A stretch of DNA of 64,000 nucleotides from Symsagittifera roscoffensis (GCF_963678635.1 NC_087063.1:60923850-60987849); one strand, 5' to 3'; shown: positions 33,096 to 46,345, counted from the stretch's first letter. Made by a program: numbers and translations. Notes: generated by a model not told the origin, from the letters alone.

Positions 33096-36000
33096 TTACT
33101 ATAGTTACAAAACAAAGCCCAAAAAAGCACAGGGTCAAAAATGAATCAGCACTGTTAAAATTTTGCCATTTTATTTTGGTATCTTGTTAACTATTCCCCC
33201 TCCCTATGGTACTTTGTGAAGAATACTCACCCCTATTAAGAAAGAATTGAACGGTTAAGCATATACGAATTTTGTTTTTTGTTTACTATTCCCCCTACAC
33301 CCTCTCCCCTATTGTCATAGGGGGAAACAATTAACAAGATCCCACTTTTGTACCAGTACTGATTTGAACTGCAAGACTAATCTGTGCTTCAAACCAGTTT
33401 TGGTGTTCGAAATAATAGTTTTGAACGATTTTTTTAATCCTATTGAAATTGCAAACTCTCCTACTTAAAGACCAAAAAATGTTTTATCTGGAATTGCTTA
33501 CGCTGATTCTCTGCGGCGTTTGAAAATTATTAAATGACTACTTTTTGGGACTGTTTCATGCGTACTTTTTACAATTATGATAAATGCATACGAACGTCTT
33601 TTCAAAGTCTGGAAAGTTAATTTTTAGTGCCTGTTATGCAGCGGCAAATAATAAGCGGGTTAAAAATTACAAATAAAAAGAATAGTAAAATTTCAAAATA
33701 ATAAGCCTCGTCAACTTTTGTCCCAAAAACTTTGGTGAGACGAGATACGGTATACTCCGAGTGTACGAGAATTTGCCCTGACACAAGCAGTTTTGCGTTC
33801 AATGAAACTCAATACAAATATAATAATACGGAGCCTCATCATCATACATACTAAGATAATAGCTTTGATAGCACAAGGGTGAAGCATCCTGTGGTTTGAT
33901 CTTGGAAATTCTTGCCCAGATCATGGTTTATTATGGGTTTTTCAAGTATCACCTGCAATATATTGACAAATTAACCATTGCAGTTGGCAAGATGTTGGCA
34001 AGAAATCCAAGATGACCAAGCATTCGTAGAAAACTCATTTTTGCCCATTTTACAATCCACGTTTTTGCCAAGCCAACCAGACAAGGAATTCATGGCAAGA
34101 TCGTGCTAGATCTTATGAAGATTTTGCCAAAATATTTATGATACACAAATTAAATTTTTGCTACAAAAGAATCTGAAATCGATCTGAAACAAAACTTGTT
34201 TTCATTCGGAAGAAATCAATCTGTTAGCACTAAATGTTTTCTCAAAAAAAGAAAGATTGTTGCAGCAAATTAGGCTGTTTGGAATGTGTTTAATGTATTA
34301 TTTTTTGCCTCGAAACTGTTTTTCAAAATTTTTCCAAAAGCCTTCAGTCTTTTTGTTAAATTCCATGAATCTAGAAAAACCAGATCATGAATTATCCATT
34401 CATGCATATGTTACAAGTAGCTCTTATGGTCTTTTTTGCAAAAATTTCTTTTTTCAATTAAAAACGTGAATTTTTTAATGAGTTTAACTAAAAATTGAAA
34501 CGATTTAATTTTTGAATTTAAAGTCGGTTTCTCAGCATTTCTTAGGCGCCGATTCTTTGATATGTTTTGGCAGCCAAAATCATTGCTGTTCTCCTTGGTA
34601 CTTGAAAAATCTGGTTCAAAGATCCTCAAAAATTTTGCCAAGATCGTGTTAAGTTTTTCAAGTAGCATTGCTATCCTGGCAAGTAACTTGGAAACGTTTT
34701 CAAAATCATATTAAATTTTTAATGTATCATGCATGTTCTGGAAAGCAACTTGGAAATTTTGCTCAATGATACAAGATGGTGCACGATTTTGCGTGGTAGC
34801 TTGGCAGGATCTTGCATGATCTTGGCAAGAAAATTGAAAAACCTTTTTGAAACTTAAATTAGGTGTATTTTCTACACATCCAATTGAGCAAACTACGAAA
34901 CAAATGTTCAAGTCCCTAATCAACGTTCGAATCGCGCTTTTTTTCCAATTTAGGCGAAAAAGTTTTGTAATTCAGCCATCAACCAAAATTTTGGTAACAT
35001 ATGGTTGAATACATACACAATGACTAGAGATTTACAATATTTATAGATGAAAAGTGGCACTAAGTTTTTTCATCTAATGCTGAATCATTTTAAGTTTTGA
35101 AGTTTCGTGAGTTTGAGAGTACTTTAGAAACATGTGACCACAGAATTGAAAATCTGCATAAGAATATCCCATAACGATGTCAAGTCATATTGTGAGAGGT
35201 TATTTGCCTTTCACTCAAGAATTTGGCGGGGCGACCGAGGGTTGTGTTTGTGATATGAAGATGCAACGGTTTTAGCCCAGAACAAAAAAAAACAACACTT
35301 AAAGCACAAAGGGCCGCTTAGAAAATCTAAAGATTGAAAGCCTACATTTGGCTGTGGGTTTTCAACGTGTAGTCAGTTAGATCGAAAACATATGTACCAT
35401 TCCAAATCTTGACATTATTTTGCATGCCATCTTTATTGTGGCTAATTTATGACCAATAGTTGCAAGGTAGCTTTTATAGGTCATCTATGGCGGCCTTTGC
35501 GCCCCATTCATTTTAAATTAGTCCACGTCACATAGCGCTGTTTGCTCGATCGAACATATTGTCATGAATATAAATCGAATTTTAATATCTAAGTCCAATT
35601 TAAAATGAGGCTATATTAATCAGATATATTTGTAAAAATTGGACATCCGATAGTCCAAACGCCCTTATATTGTCACTTCACAGATAACGATGATATCAAA
35701 GTGACGATTTTCATTAATGAAAGTATTTGCGTAAAATTCAATTGCAGATCTGAGGGTTTTTAATAATAATTGATGTCGAATCAAAATGTAGTGTAACTCC
35801 CATGAGAAAGATAATTAAATTTAATCGAAGATTGAAAATAACAGCGTCAGGATATTTTTATAGCTCATTATTGTTTAAAAAGAGGGGGCGTAGGCAGTTC
35901 CTTCAAAGAGGTAGCAAATGCGCTCCTAGATTTCGCAAAGTTACTAGTGGTAGGGGCATATAAGCAGAGAGCAATCATTCAATGAAGAATCTACCTAAAA

Positions 36001-36715
36001 GTCAACAAGCACGGGGGCAAGAAAAAGAGCAAAAGATGCCCACATGGAAACTTTTCACCGCATAATTTGACAAACCAGGCAGCTGACGGGGTGCCCTAGG
36101 ACATGTGACTCTTTCATTTTTTTTTTCATTTTTCAGAACTGTTTCAGCACTAAGGACGGGAGCATTTTCTACCGCTGGAAGTTCAATTAGCAGTAAAACT
36201 TATTGAAAAGGAACATTTTTTGTTAGCTAGCAAACCTACAGAAGATAAAAAATACTGAGTGATTCTAATCTTCGACTTGTAATGAAGCATAGTTTTTCGT
36301 TTTTCATCCTTGCACTATTTTAACTACGTTAGCGTTGACCAACCACGTTCTGGAAAGTTTTCCAGTGGAATTTGGGGCAGGGAAAAGCCAGTTTGTCGTG
36401 AAATCCACTTAGGAGCTTTTTGCGTTTGATCGGTATTTTATCCATGGTCTAATACCTTAAGCATTGGCGTGGATTTCAGAACCAAGTATTGTGGTTTATT
36501 TAGTGCATATTGTAAAAAATCCAATATCAGTTACTCAACAAAATGAGCAGAATCAAGACTCAAAAGCTTCCTTCAAACAATGCATCAATAAACCAGCCTC
36601 TGTGCAAGAGTATCTAATCTGCTCTTGAGGTCCGTCTTCTCTCTGCACGCTGTCTAGCCAAAATGCCCCAGCAACGATGAAGATTAGCCCACATTACCAT
36701 AAATAGTATCGAGTG
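33096..36715. other. Gene-free stretch
   Basis: No gene, RNA or mobile element is supported. Words of the type GGCAAGATC / TTGCCAAGATC are enriched at 33890-34130 and again at 34610-34840 in both orientations. This may be a very degenerate repeat. Open frames of 60-85 codons lack any recognisable domain. Confidence 0.4.
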
Positions 36716-36777
36716 GCCGGAAGGAAAGAAATAGAAAGGAAGAAAATGAGAGAAAGGGGAGAAAGGGAGAGAGGGCT
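36716..36777 (+). repeat. Polypurine tract
   Basis: About 60 bases are almost purely A and G (for example GGAAGGAAAGAAATAGAAAG and GAGAAAGGGGAGAAAGGGAG), broken only by single T bases. Such tracts can form triplex structures. No function is implied by the context. Confidence 0.7.
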
Positions 36778-37739
36778 CTTTTGTGAAATCTGACTAGCAG
36801 AGGGTTCAGAGGATTGAGGGTTCGAGGTCAGAAAGGGCGGTGGTTTTCTAATGTGTTTTCTAATGAGTTACCATTTTTTATAGTTCTAATTGGTTTCTAC
36901 CAATTAAACTCAAAATATAAAAACTGAACATACAAAAAAAAAATCAACATTGACTTGAAACAAAAAATTACACTTTGGCCCGAAAAAAACAGACGGTTTT
37001 GATGGATGAAACTACAAATTCTAAATATCATTCAAAGCTGGCTCATCTAAGATTTTCACGAAAAAAAAAGGATTTTCACTTCAAAATTTTGTCCACTTTT
37101 CTTAAGTTGCTCCACTTTAGTTTCCGAGTTACTCCACACACTAAATAGAACCCATTTTGCCGAACTTTTCTGAGCCGCTGGAAAATTTTGGAAAAAAACA
37201 GGTTGCTGAACAATGATTCAAAAAAATGAAAACAGAAAATGTCAGATTGATGTGTTCACAGGTCCCAGACTAATGATCTATCAAAATAATGAACGCATAA
37301 CGGAAAATTGTCAAAAGTTTTCAAATCTTACTTGAAAAAAAGTTAAATATTTAACTTGTTAGAAATAAAGTAAATTAGAACATTTTTGTCGAGTTTGATA
37401 GTCTATGAATCATTCATAAATTTGATCCTCCGCCACCCATGAATTCTATACTTTTGAAATTTTTTCATGGCATCAATTTGGGCCGAATTTTTCCAAATTA
37501 TTCTAACATACAAAAGTGACGCCAAATTTATTAAGTAAACAGTATTTGCGGTAAAGGCCTTAGAAAGAGTTTTTTGGGCTGGTCGGGCAAAATTGATGCC
37601 CAAAGAGGTTTAAAAATTGGGTCTTCTGAAAAGTGAGAATCTCAAAATTGAAATCCGCGAATAATTCAACCTACAAAACTTGATTTTCAGGCTCTTAATT
37701 TCTAATTTGTTTAATATTTAGCTCATTCGAAGTAAGTTT
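36778..37739. other. Gene-free stretch
   Basis: Nothing is supported here beyond AT-rich unique sequence. Confidence 0.4.
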
Positions 37740-38930
37740 ATAAGAGCTTCACCAAAATTTGGATTTCACTAATTTGATATAACTTCAATCTTGAAAGTCT
37801 TTCTTTCGGTCAAATAAAAAACGTATATCTTCTTTTTTTTTCAATAAAACATCATTGTTGAACTAAAAATCTTACAAACAAAAAAAGTATAATGACTGTG
37901 CTAATGGTTTTTTGATTATTTCAATATTTTCCACAAAAGTGTAGTTGATCAGAGTTGCAACATTAAAAAAACACTTTCAACTGAAAGTACATCCGCCGTG
38001 AATATCACGAATTTTCTATTCGAAAACAAAATTAGTCGAAAATTGAAAATCTTATCTTTTCCAAGTGTCACGTTCCCAGTAGTTGCATTCTTCACACTCA
38101 GTTACGGGTTCAAATTGAAAGTAATAAAACAAAAAAGACACTTCAAAAACCAACAACTTTGTTATTGACTAAACTTGGAAATTCAACTTGAACTTAATTC
38201 AGCTAGAAAATGAATACTAAATTCTGAAAAAAAAGAACTCAAGTATTTTGGCAGCATTTGAACGCATAAAAACATACAAATTTTTACATACACAAATAAA
38301 ATTACCGTCTCGAAAAATTTTTTTGATTGTTGGTGTGTCTTTTTTTGTTTTATTGTTTTAAAAACGACAAATTTATGTAGTGTTAAGTTGGCAATTAATA
38401 AAAACACGGACACTTGAAAAAATTAGGACAAACTTGTTTCCCACTAACTTTGTTTTCGATTAGAGAATTCGTGATACTCGAGGATGTACTTTCAATTGAA
38501 ATGATTTCTTTTAAGTTGCTGTTATGATCCATTCGAAAAAAGTTGAGAATAGCGTAGCTGTTTTTGAATATTTTTTCAATTTTTTACTTTTTAATTGACA
38601 GGTCTACACTGCATGAACGTTAGCTAACAAATCACTTGTACTGACTTTCATTTTTGATGAGCTTTGATTAAATAAGTCTTCAAACTTTAAGTTATTTCAA
38701 ACATTCAAAAAACTGTTGTTTTTTGTAAAAAGTATGAAATAATCAAGAAATCATTAGCACTATCATTATATTTTTTAGGCTTTCAGGATTTTTAGTCGAA
38801 CATTGAAGATCAGTTGTTTGCAAGAACATATAAGATATCCGCTTGTTGTTTTGACCAAAAACAGGTGCAAGACAGAAAATATTCGGTTGATATCAAAAAA
38901 ATTTCATTTAAAATTGTCAGTTTTGAGAAA
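37740..38930. mobile_element. 1.2-kb imperfect palindrome (foldback-like element)
   Basis: The left arm (about 37740-38160) and the right arm (about 38300-38930) are inverted copies. Matching blocks include GAAAGTACATCC at 37985 against its complement GGATGTACTTTC at 38481, and TATCACGAATTTTCTA against the complement of TAGAGAATTCGTGATA. TGCTAATGGTTTTTTGATTA near 37898 matches the complement of TAATCAAGAAATCATTAGCA at 38740. Outer blocks (GGTCAAA...CGTATATCTT) also pair. The arms have diverged to roughly 70-80%, so it is old. No coding capacity is seen. Confidence 0.65.
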
Positions 38931-40426
38931 AAATAGTTTTTTTTTGTTCTTCAGGCTAGTTTAAAGCAATGACGTTATGTCGTATTGATTTAGTTTTATG
39001 ATTTGTTATTATGCTTTTTCAGGCCAATGTTTTTTTTACTCTCTTCTAGATTTTAGTATGCTCCCCTCATCGCACAAAAAAATGGGACAGCCAATGATGC
39101 TTTCCAGCACCCGGCTATTTTAGTGTTTTTAGCAAAAATTTTGTCGGTCAACGAACGAAAGAGTTCTGCATTCACCTTTTGTGTTTTTCTAAAATTTCAT
39201 AAATGAATTTAAGCGTCGTGGTTTTTGCAATTTTTTATAGATTAGAAAACAAAGCCTTCTCGAAATTTAATCAACCGGGATAAAAGCTGCAGGTATCTTG
39301 TAAGTTTGTGTTAATACATATAGAAAACCTACGTTTTTGCTCTATATCCCAAAATCATGAAATTTGTTCCCACTCAAAAATTGTCGAATCGAACTAATAT
39401 TATCTTTCTGATTTTTTCCTCCATGGATTGCACGAACAGCTCAAACAAAAAACTAGTGTAAATGAGCCTAGTTTCTAGTTTTGTCAAGTTAGGTTAGAGC
39501 TTTTGGGCGTTAGTGATCCAGTTTTTTATCTATATCTTTTTATGAACTGAATTAAGAGTTTTGGAGACTTCATCAAAAAAAATTTTTTATAATTTAGAAA
39601 GTTGTCTAAAGTTTTGATCATTGTTCATGTTGTGAAAATGTTTTAAAGACTTTCTTTAAACTATGGTATCTATCGTTTTTCTCCCCACAACCAAATTTTA
39701 CTCAAAGGGAAGGAACTCACGATTCTTTTGTTCTCACTCCAAAATTGGTGCCAAAAAGCAAATTCTTTAGAGTTCGTCTGTTATTTAATACCGGTGGTTC
39801 CTGGAATTCGCAGAGAAGCTATCAGTATGCGTTAACAGTCCTGTCGAGGATAGTCAATTTTCGTTATCTAACCACATTTCAGAATGCTATTTTGTTGAGC
39901 GTGGCTCTTTTTTGCGAATCAAGGCAGTTTTTTTGCTTCTACAACTTTCTTGATCTGACGATTACAAAGTGAACGCCTTACGACTATGCCTTACCACCAA
40001 GTGCCTCTATATCATTATGAAGTTTTTTTCGTGGGGATTCCTGTAAGAAAAATTCTGTGCCTCGAGAAAAAGGGGTCATTTCATTGAAATTTTAAAAAGT
40101 AACAAAAATTTTGATAAATGTATTAGCTAATCGGAAATAGTTTTTGAAGTTGGGTTGATTTTCGTCTTCTTGCGTGGCAAAGTACTACCAAAAACTCTCA
40201 AAAATTGTGACCAAAAATGTCTTAAAACAATTATTCGGTATTTCTAAATTTTTCTGCTTGTAAAAGTGGGTCCAATGTTTCAGAACTTTTACTCTGAATG
40301 TTTCATATGCTTTGATTTCGACCACTTTTTGGCTGCTTTGAGTCCCATTGAAATTTGTCGCAGTGAATTTTGTCGCAGTCTATAGGTTTATACTTTCAAA
40401 ATTAGCAAAAAAATGACACTAGGTTT
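38931..40426. other. Gene-free stretch
   Basis: No supported feature is seen. The 75-codon frame at 39745-39972 has a mixed composition but no domain, and there is no flanking splice or promoter evidence. Confidence 0.4.
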
Positions 40427-40744
40427 TGCTAAAAATGAGATCAACCTAGATATTTAAAACTAATCCTTGACAAGATAAGGCAAATGTTTAGCATAAGACT
40501 AATTTAAAAATTGAGTTTAAAAAAAAGATTTCTCCAAGAATTTTTAGCAGGTGTTTAAACTAGGATGGTACAAGAAGGTTCAGATTAAGATGCTAGGTGA
40601 TTAACTAAACTAAGTCTAGTATAAAACTCGCTGTTTTAAACTGAAATAAGAAAAAGTTAAAAATAAGAAAAAAGATCGGAATCATTCAGATCCAAAAACG
40701 CCCAAATGACTTGCAGACTAAAGTTTAACTTCAAGCTTATAACA
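40427..40744 (+). repeat. 5' LTR of decayed gypsy element
   Basis: It starts TGCTAAAAATGAG and ends ATAACA. It shares with 42816-43145 the words GATAAGG.AAATGTTTA, CTCGCTG.TT, ATCGGA.TCATTCAGAT and CCAAATGACTT. It is roughly 70-75% identical to its partner over the alignable parts, which implies an old insertion. Confidence 0.7.
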
Positions 40745-41219
40745 TACGCTTCAAATTCTTCTTGGAAACAGTAGAACGAAATTGTTTTGGAGGTCAAGTG
40801 CGGTATTTATTGGAGGAAGCACTAAAATCTTCCCAATTATGGTTTTTTGTTAATGTACTCGCACATTAAAAGTTTGGACCGAAATTCGGAATTTATACCA
40901 GAATAAGTGGTATGAAAATTCAGAATGCACAATAAATTGACATAAAAGTTTGCATGCCCAATGGTAGTCCATAGTCTCAGCTCGTTTAGAGTCATGGTTC
41001 TCCTAGCAAGTCTATTGAATCAATTATCGAGGTCGCTTCCACTCGTTTTGCTGCAAAAGTCAAACCCACCGGAACAACAATCCTGATCGATGTAAATTTG
41101 GATGATTTTCTAATTTTATCTGGAGATAGTCGCAAGGAAGTAAATTTTATCGAAGATTGGATGAAGAAGGGAATCAGAACAGTTTTTACAAACGACAAAT
41201 AACGACCACGAAGAAAGTA

Positions 41220-42340
41220 AACCCGTTTTTCAATAGTTGGTTTAAAATACGCGTTTAGTCAAAAACCACTCTCGAAAAAAGCCAGAAATCAATGTACTTT
41301 TATTACAGTGGGAGATAACTTAACGGGTTTCTACCAATTCAATCGATTCAAACAAGGTTTTTACGGCCTAGGAGATATCTCAAACAAGTTTCAGCGATTT
41401 TTGAAACGCTTAAACGACAAACTTTCTACCTCACACTATTACCTACTTCATTGACATCATTTGAGTTGCTGCCGTTGATTGCGCAAAAAATCACTGTAAG
41501 CTATATTATAAAAATTCGACGAAGAAGAATTGGCCATAAAATGGAGGAAGTGCCAATTTTTAACAAACAGCATATAGTGATTGGGATTAAAATCAACTTC
41601 AAAGGAACCACTCTCTTTGTTCATATATCCGACGCTACCCGGAACCCAAGCGCATAAGGAATAAAAGATCACCGATGGGAATTATTTTCTCTTGTAACAA
41701 ACTTATACCGACTTTAGCCTTTTTATCGACATCGTTTCAAAATCTAATGCAGAGAAATGAATAACTTAATTGGTCAGAAATACACCAATAAGCGTTCCAT
41801 AAGGTCAAGAAAGAGATTTGAATCACAGTTACAAATCATTATTTCGATATCAAATTGAGAACGAAAGAAAATTGTGCTGTCTCTCATTTTGACCTGGGTG
41901 CCTCACTTCAACAGGACCATCTGGGAATGTGAAAGATTGTAGCATTCGCCAATAGATTTCTAATTAACACCGAACTAAACAACAGTACGAACTAAACAAT
42001 AATTTTTTATCCTTTCAGATCACGAAGCACTCATAGAGAACTTGAGAGACAGTTAAAGAGGCCTTAAAAATAAACTAAAACTCCTCAATCTCGATAAATT
42101 CGTTGAGCCGACAAACTCCAACCGTACGAATTCCAATCGAACCTTTACCAGGCAAGGAAATGGGATTTTATTTACAAACCGAAGAACAGACATCACAGCG
42201 AGTCCAACTGAACCAAAGGAAGCTCTTACTAGGTCAACTTCTAAATTTCCAAACTGGCAGTTGTTTTACCAGTTCTGATAAAACTCCAGATCTTTTTGCA
42301 GCGATTCATTATCTTTTTGTCTGCTTCCAAAAAACTTAAA
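41220..42340 (+). pseudogene. Remnant of gypsy pol (RT and RNase H)
   Basis: Pieces in several frames align to the 50-kb element's polyprotein: LKYAFSQ and NQCTF (41243-41320), TGFYQF then QGFYGLGDISNKFQRF (41320-41405), LGASLQQDHLG and FANRFL (RNase H, about 41897-41962), DHEAL near 42020, and LPGKEMGF near 42140-42165. Stops and frame changes separate all of them. A frame upstream (40995-41201) contains DVNLDDFLIL, which looks like an RT active-site word. It lies before the FYGLGD motif, so it is probably not the true YxDD box. Confidence 0.7.
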
Positions 42341-42815
42341 ACGTTCGTACCAGAGTCCTAGCTACAGTGAACGTAGTCTTTTTAATTCCCAGAACTCTGT
42401 AAAATTGAAGTCTAAAATCTGTTGGCAGAAAAATTAATGGGAGAAGCATTTCTGTCCTTCTTTTCCTAGAGCCAGGTACAATTGATACTTTAGTTTTTGT
42501 CTATGTTTCCTTTTTGTAAGCCGTTGTATTCTGCATTGTCTTCGTACTTCCTCTGTATATGCCCAAATGGTTTTTTTTCTCTTTTCCCGTAATCCAATGG
42601 GTTTGGTCGCTTGTTCTGTCGGGAGGTTCTGGAATTGAGTATTTTAGTTCTTGTAAGACCGGTACGTTTATTAATTTTTCGTTGTCAACTGAAACTTTTG
42701 CAATAAACGTAAACTAAGTTTTTGGACCATTTCTCCTAACCTTGATGATTTTTGTTCGATGAACTGTTCCAAAAAAAATCTAATCCTCGTAGATTTAATT
42801 CGTTTGACTGCACCA

Positions 42816-43145
42816 TGTTAAAAAGTGAGGTTAACTTAGATAGTTAAAACTAAATAATTCAGGATAAGGTAAATGTTTAAACTACGAATAGTTTCAAAAA
42901 CTACTTTTGAGATTAAAAAAAAAGGTTTTCTACCGAGAAATTTTAAGTAGACTCTTAAACTAGGACTAGTTTTTTTTTTAAAAGTTTGGATTAAGAGACT
43001 AAGACTCGCTGCTTGAAGCTGAATTAAAAAAGAGTTAGTCATTATAACAATAATCGGAGTCATTCAGATTCAAAAGGTGAGGCGCTTTTGGCAGGTATTC
43101 CAAATGACTTTTAAACAAAAATTAACCTTTCTTAACGTTAAAACA
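42816..43145 (+). repeat. 3' LTR of decayed gypsy element
   Basis: It starts TGTTAAAAAGTGAGG and ends AAAACA, the partner of 40427-40744. Several indels separate the two. Confidence 0.68.
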
Positions 43146-44869
43146 TACGTTTTACAGTTTTGTCGATGAAACTGACAAATTGGCCTTCAATTTGACAGCT
43201 GCCATTTTTCACAAAACTCTTCGAGTAAAAAAATGGTCAAAATTGGGCCTTGTATTAAAGTAAACAAAAAAATGGAGGCCCAAGGGTCCTCGCTTATCCC
43301 CAAGACTATCTTTTGTTGTCACATTCCCAAGTAGCATCCATTTTTGATCAGACGAGGAAATAGAGCAGAATAGAGATTATTGTAATCTCATAGAGGGAAA
43401 AACAAAAGGGCGAAACCAAACAAACATACCAAAGAATTGATCGCTGCAGGAGATAAAATTAAAACTTTAAGAACTCAGACAAAATTTAGCCCTTCTACAT
43501 AAAACCAAGAACTAATAAGGAACACAATTGATAAAAAAAAGTATATGGCGCATTTGAATTAGAGTAATTCAAAGCGACATTTGGCCTTGTTTTAAAGGTC
43601 AGGAGTTTCGCGAAATTTGGATTCAGAGAAAATAGAGTTCTAATAATTAATACTCACCACCTTAGTCTGCATTAGAAAGGTTTCAGCAGATTTAATATGA
43701 TGCAATTTCTTTCCAAAATTCTCAACCAAAATTTCACCCCAAGAATGAGATATTTTGACTTTTTTAAATTAGCCAAGAATTACGCTGAAACTACCAAACT
43801 AATTGATGAGAAAAGTATATCGAAAGAAGCAGTCAGCAACAAAGTTTACACAGCCCAGCAAAGTTTTATGATAACAATTTTCCAAAAATATGTCTAAGAG
43901 AATATGTTTTTAGTTGATAGCCAAAAAAGGTAAATTTTGCAATATAAAAATCAACATTTTGGAGATTAGTGGAAATTTTTTTCCAGTGGAATTTACCTCG
44001 CCCTTCCGAATTTTAATACAAAGTTCAAACAAACAAAGAACCGAGGTATTAAAAGATAAGATGGAATTATTTCAAAAAAGAAAATAGAGATCTTTTCAAC
44101 TGCGGGAATGATGAATTTGAACACTCGTGATCTTTGGAATCAATTTGCGTCATCATTGAGCAAAAATGGTGGCGCAAGCGTTTCTTCGCTTGCAGAATTA
44201 GTTTTAGATGAACTATTTTGGTGACTAATTTTTGTCCATTCTATTATCAAGGAGCGGGAAAAACTTTTGAAAATTTTTTCACAAATTGGAAAACACGCTA
44301 AGGCTAACGCGGATAAACCGAAAGCAAGACACGCAAAGGAACGAAAACATTTAAAAAATATGTGAGCAAGTCCAATTTTTCTAATCAATTTCAGATCTGA
44401 TCATTTTGAAAACTTGGCCAAGATCTTAAAAATTCTCGAAAAGTTTTGAAGAGTAAAAAAAATCATTAAAAAAATCGGGTTGTTATCAGGTACTGACTAG
44501 TCTAAATCACATAAAAATATTCTCAGTAACGTGTATGATGGCTCTGCAGATCAACCGACCAAATTGAGCATTTAAAAAACTTAATGAGATCTTCAAGATT
44601 CTTCAAGAATTTTTTTGAAGTTCATTAGAAAAAAAGGCCGAACATTTTTTGAAATCTTTGCACAAGAATTGTGGAAAGTAAAATCTCTCATCTAAGAAGA
44701 CCAAAAATTTAGTTCTCATAGTTAGAAATTTTTTGCAAAAAGTATAACATAATGCTCCAGAAACAATGATTGTAAACCTTACTAACCCATCTGCGTTGCC
44801 AAACGCTCCTCATTTTGTTTGCAAATCTTTGAAAGTTTGTACCTGCATCCAGTTTCAAGCGTTAATAAT
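43146..44869. other. Gene-free stretch with two small coding-like frames
   Basis: A 66-codon frame at 43697-43897 (starting MMQFLSKILNQ) and a 38-codon frame at 44108-44224 (MMNLNTRDLWNQ...) have amino-acid compositions less biased than most here. A lysine-rich frame follows the second, at 44262-44363. None has a recognisable domain, and they may be eroded transposon coding sequence. Confidence 0.3.
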
Positions 44870-45065
44870 CGATTATATTACGATTTTAGTACCAGTCCTA
44901 CTGAAATTGAGAAACAATCGATTTTAATCAGTTAATAATCGATTTTAATCTCTTTTTTAGAAATCAATTTATAACTAATTATAATCCATTATAATCGATT
45001 ATAATCGATTCTTTTTTCGTCTAATTTTCGATACAATTATAATCAATCATAACTGATTATAATCC
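44870..45065. repeat. Degenerate (ATTATAATCG)n simple repeat
   Basis: This run of AATAATCGATTATATTACG, AATCGATTTTAATC and ATAATCGATTATAATCGATT words directly precedes the Helentron-like copy R6. It is the same word family as at 32225 and 46085. Confidence 0.65.
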
Positions 45066-45070
45066 ATTAT

Positions 45071-45590
45071 TGTTCCGTTTTTTGATACGAAAGTAACAGA
45101 ATATTTGTGCTCGGGGTGGGTTTTTTTCTTCAGACAAAATTTGGACTTTTTAACTAGCCATTTTTGACGGAATTTTTTATATCATTCAAGAATTTTTGTT
45201 GTCCTGAGCTTCAATTTGAAAATATATTGCACCTGTGATCATTTTTCGTAAAGTTATGGGGGTTTAAAGATTGCCATTTTTGCAAATTTGGATCAATTAA
45301 CGCGCGATATATTTCGCGCTAATAACGCGTAAGCGGAGATTTAATTCGTCTCAGAAATTGTTTCAAATTTGTTGAAAGAAGCTTATTTGCCATAATTGAT
45401 TTGTTACGAGGAGCAAAATCTATTCTTTTGTACTTTATATGGCGTTAGGGGGGATGATTTTCAAAGAAAATTTCAAGTTTTAGAAAAATAAATGTTTAGT
45501 TGGTTAATTTTTTTAATGTTTTTACTGCTCCATAAACCTTAAAAGGCAGTCGGAACATTCAAGGCTTCGCCCTTACACGAGCAGACTTGT
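45071..45590 (+). mobile_element. Helentron/DINE-1-like repeat, copy R6
   Basis: This is a full-length copy: TGTTCCG...GAAAGTAACAG at the 5' end, the shared internal blocks, then CCTTAAAAGGCAGTCGGAAC, the hairpin AAGG-CTTCG-CCCTT and the terminus ACACGAGCAGACTTG|TTTT. Confidence 0.75.
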
Positions 45591-46084
45591 TTTTGTTCAA
45601 GTTTCTAATAGTTTTTCAATAGTTTTGCATAATATCCATTATAAACGATTAGAATTGTTTATAATCCCCTTTGATTGTCCATTTTGTCTTCGAAGTTGCA
45701 TCTAACATGCCTATATTTTATGCTTTTTGTAGACATTGGTTCCTATGAAAGATGAGAAAAATTTTTAAAAAGTTTTCCAATCAATTCAAATTTTCAAGTT
45801 TTTTTTTTCATTTCTTCCCCATAGAGTTGTTTTGTGATGCATATTTTAATTTTTTTTAGCCAGGAAAACATCAGCAAATTAATTTAGTTTCATGGTTTAT
45901 TTTTTTTCGATTCATTATTCATGATTTATTTCTTCCGAATTTAATATGAAAGGATCTCTATGAAACTCTTGTTTCGTGGTAAAATTTTGTGTTCAGATGA
46001 ACCAAAGCGTTCAAGAGATCACTTTTTTAGAGATTTTCTTATTGAAACACAAAAAAAAAACCCATAAGATTTGAATCGATTATA

Positions 46085-46345
46085 GTTTTGAATTGACAAA
46101 ATTTTGGCCAAATAAGAGAGTATAATCGATTATAATCGATTATAATTGATTTTAAAGGTTTTTTGTAAAAACTATAATCAATTATAATCAATTATAAGAG
46201 ATTATAATCCAATGAAAAATATCACGACTATAATCAATTATAAATCGTTTAAACACCTAATTTTGGTAATTATCATCACTAATAATTGTCAAAAATCATC
46301 ATAACAATTCGTTATAATCGATTACCTCGTTATAATCGATGCGGG
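46085..46345. repeat. Degenerate (ATTATAATCG)n simple repeat
   Basis: The longest run of this type in the window contains several copies of TATAATCGATTATAATCGAT and of ATAATCAATTATAA. The half-sites TAAT and ATTA are regularly spaced two bases apart. Confidence 0.68.

Larger units (their letters stand above)
40427..43145 (+). mobile_element. Decayed Ty3/gypsy-type LTR retrotransposon
   Basis: Two related direct repeats (40427-40744 and 42816-43145) flank a short interior with remnants of reverse transcriptase and RNase H. The order LTR, RT, RNase H, LTR fits a Ty3/gypsy element that lost gag, most of pol and integrase. The polymerase remnants resemble the intact element at 50 kb closely enough to be placed in the same broad lineage. 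Confidence 0.75.
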
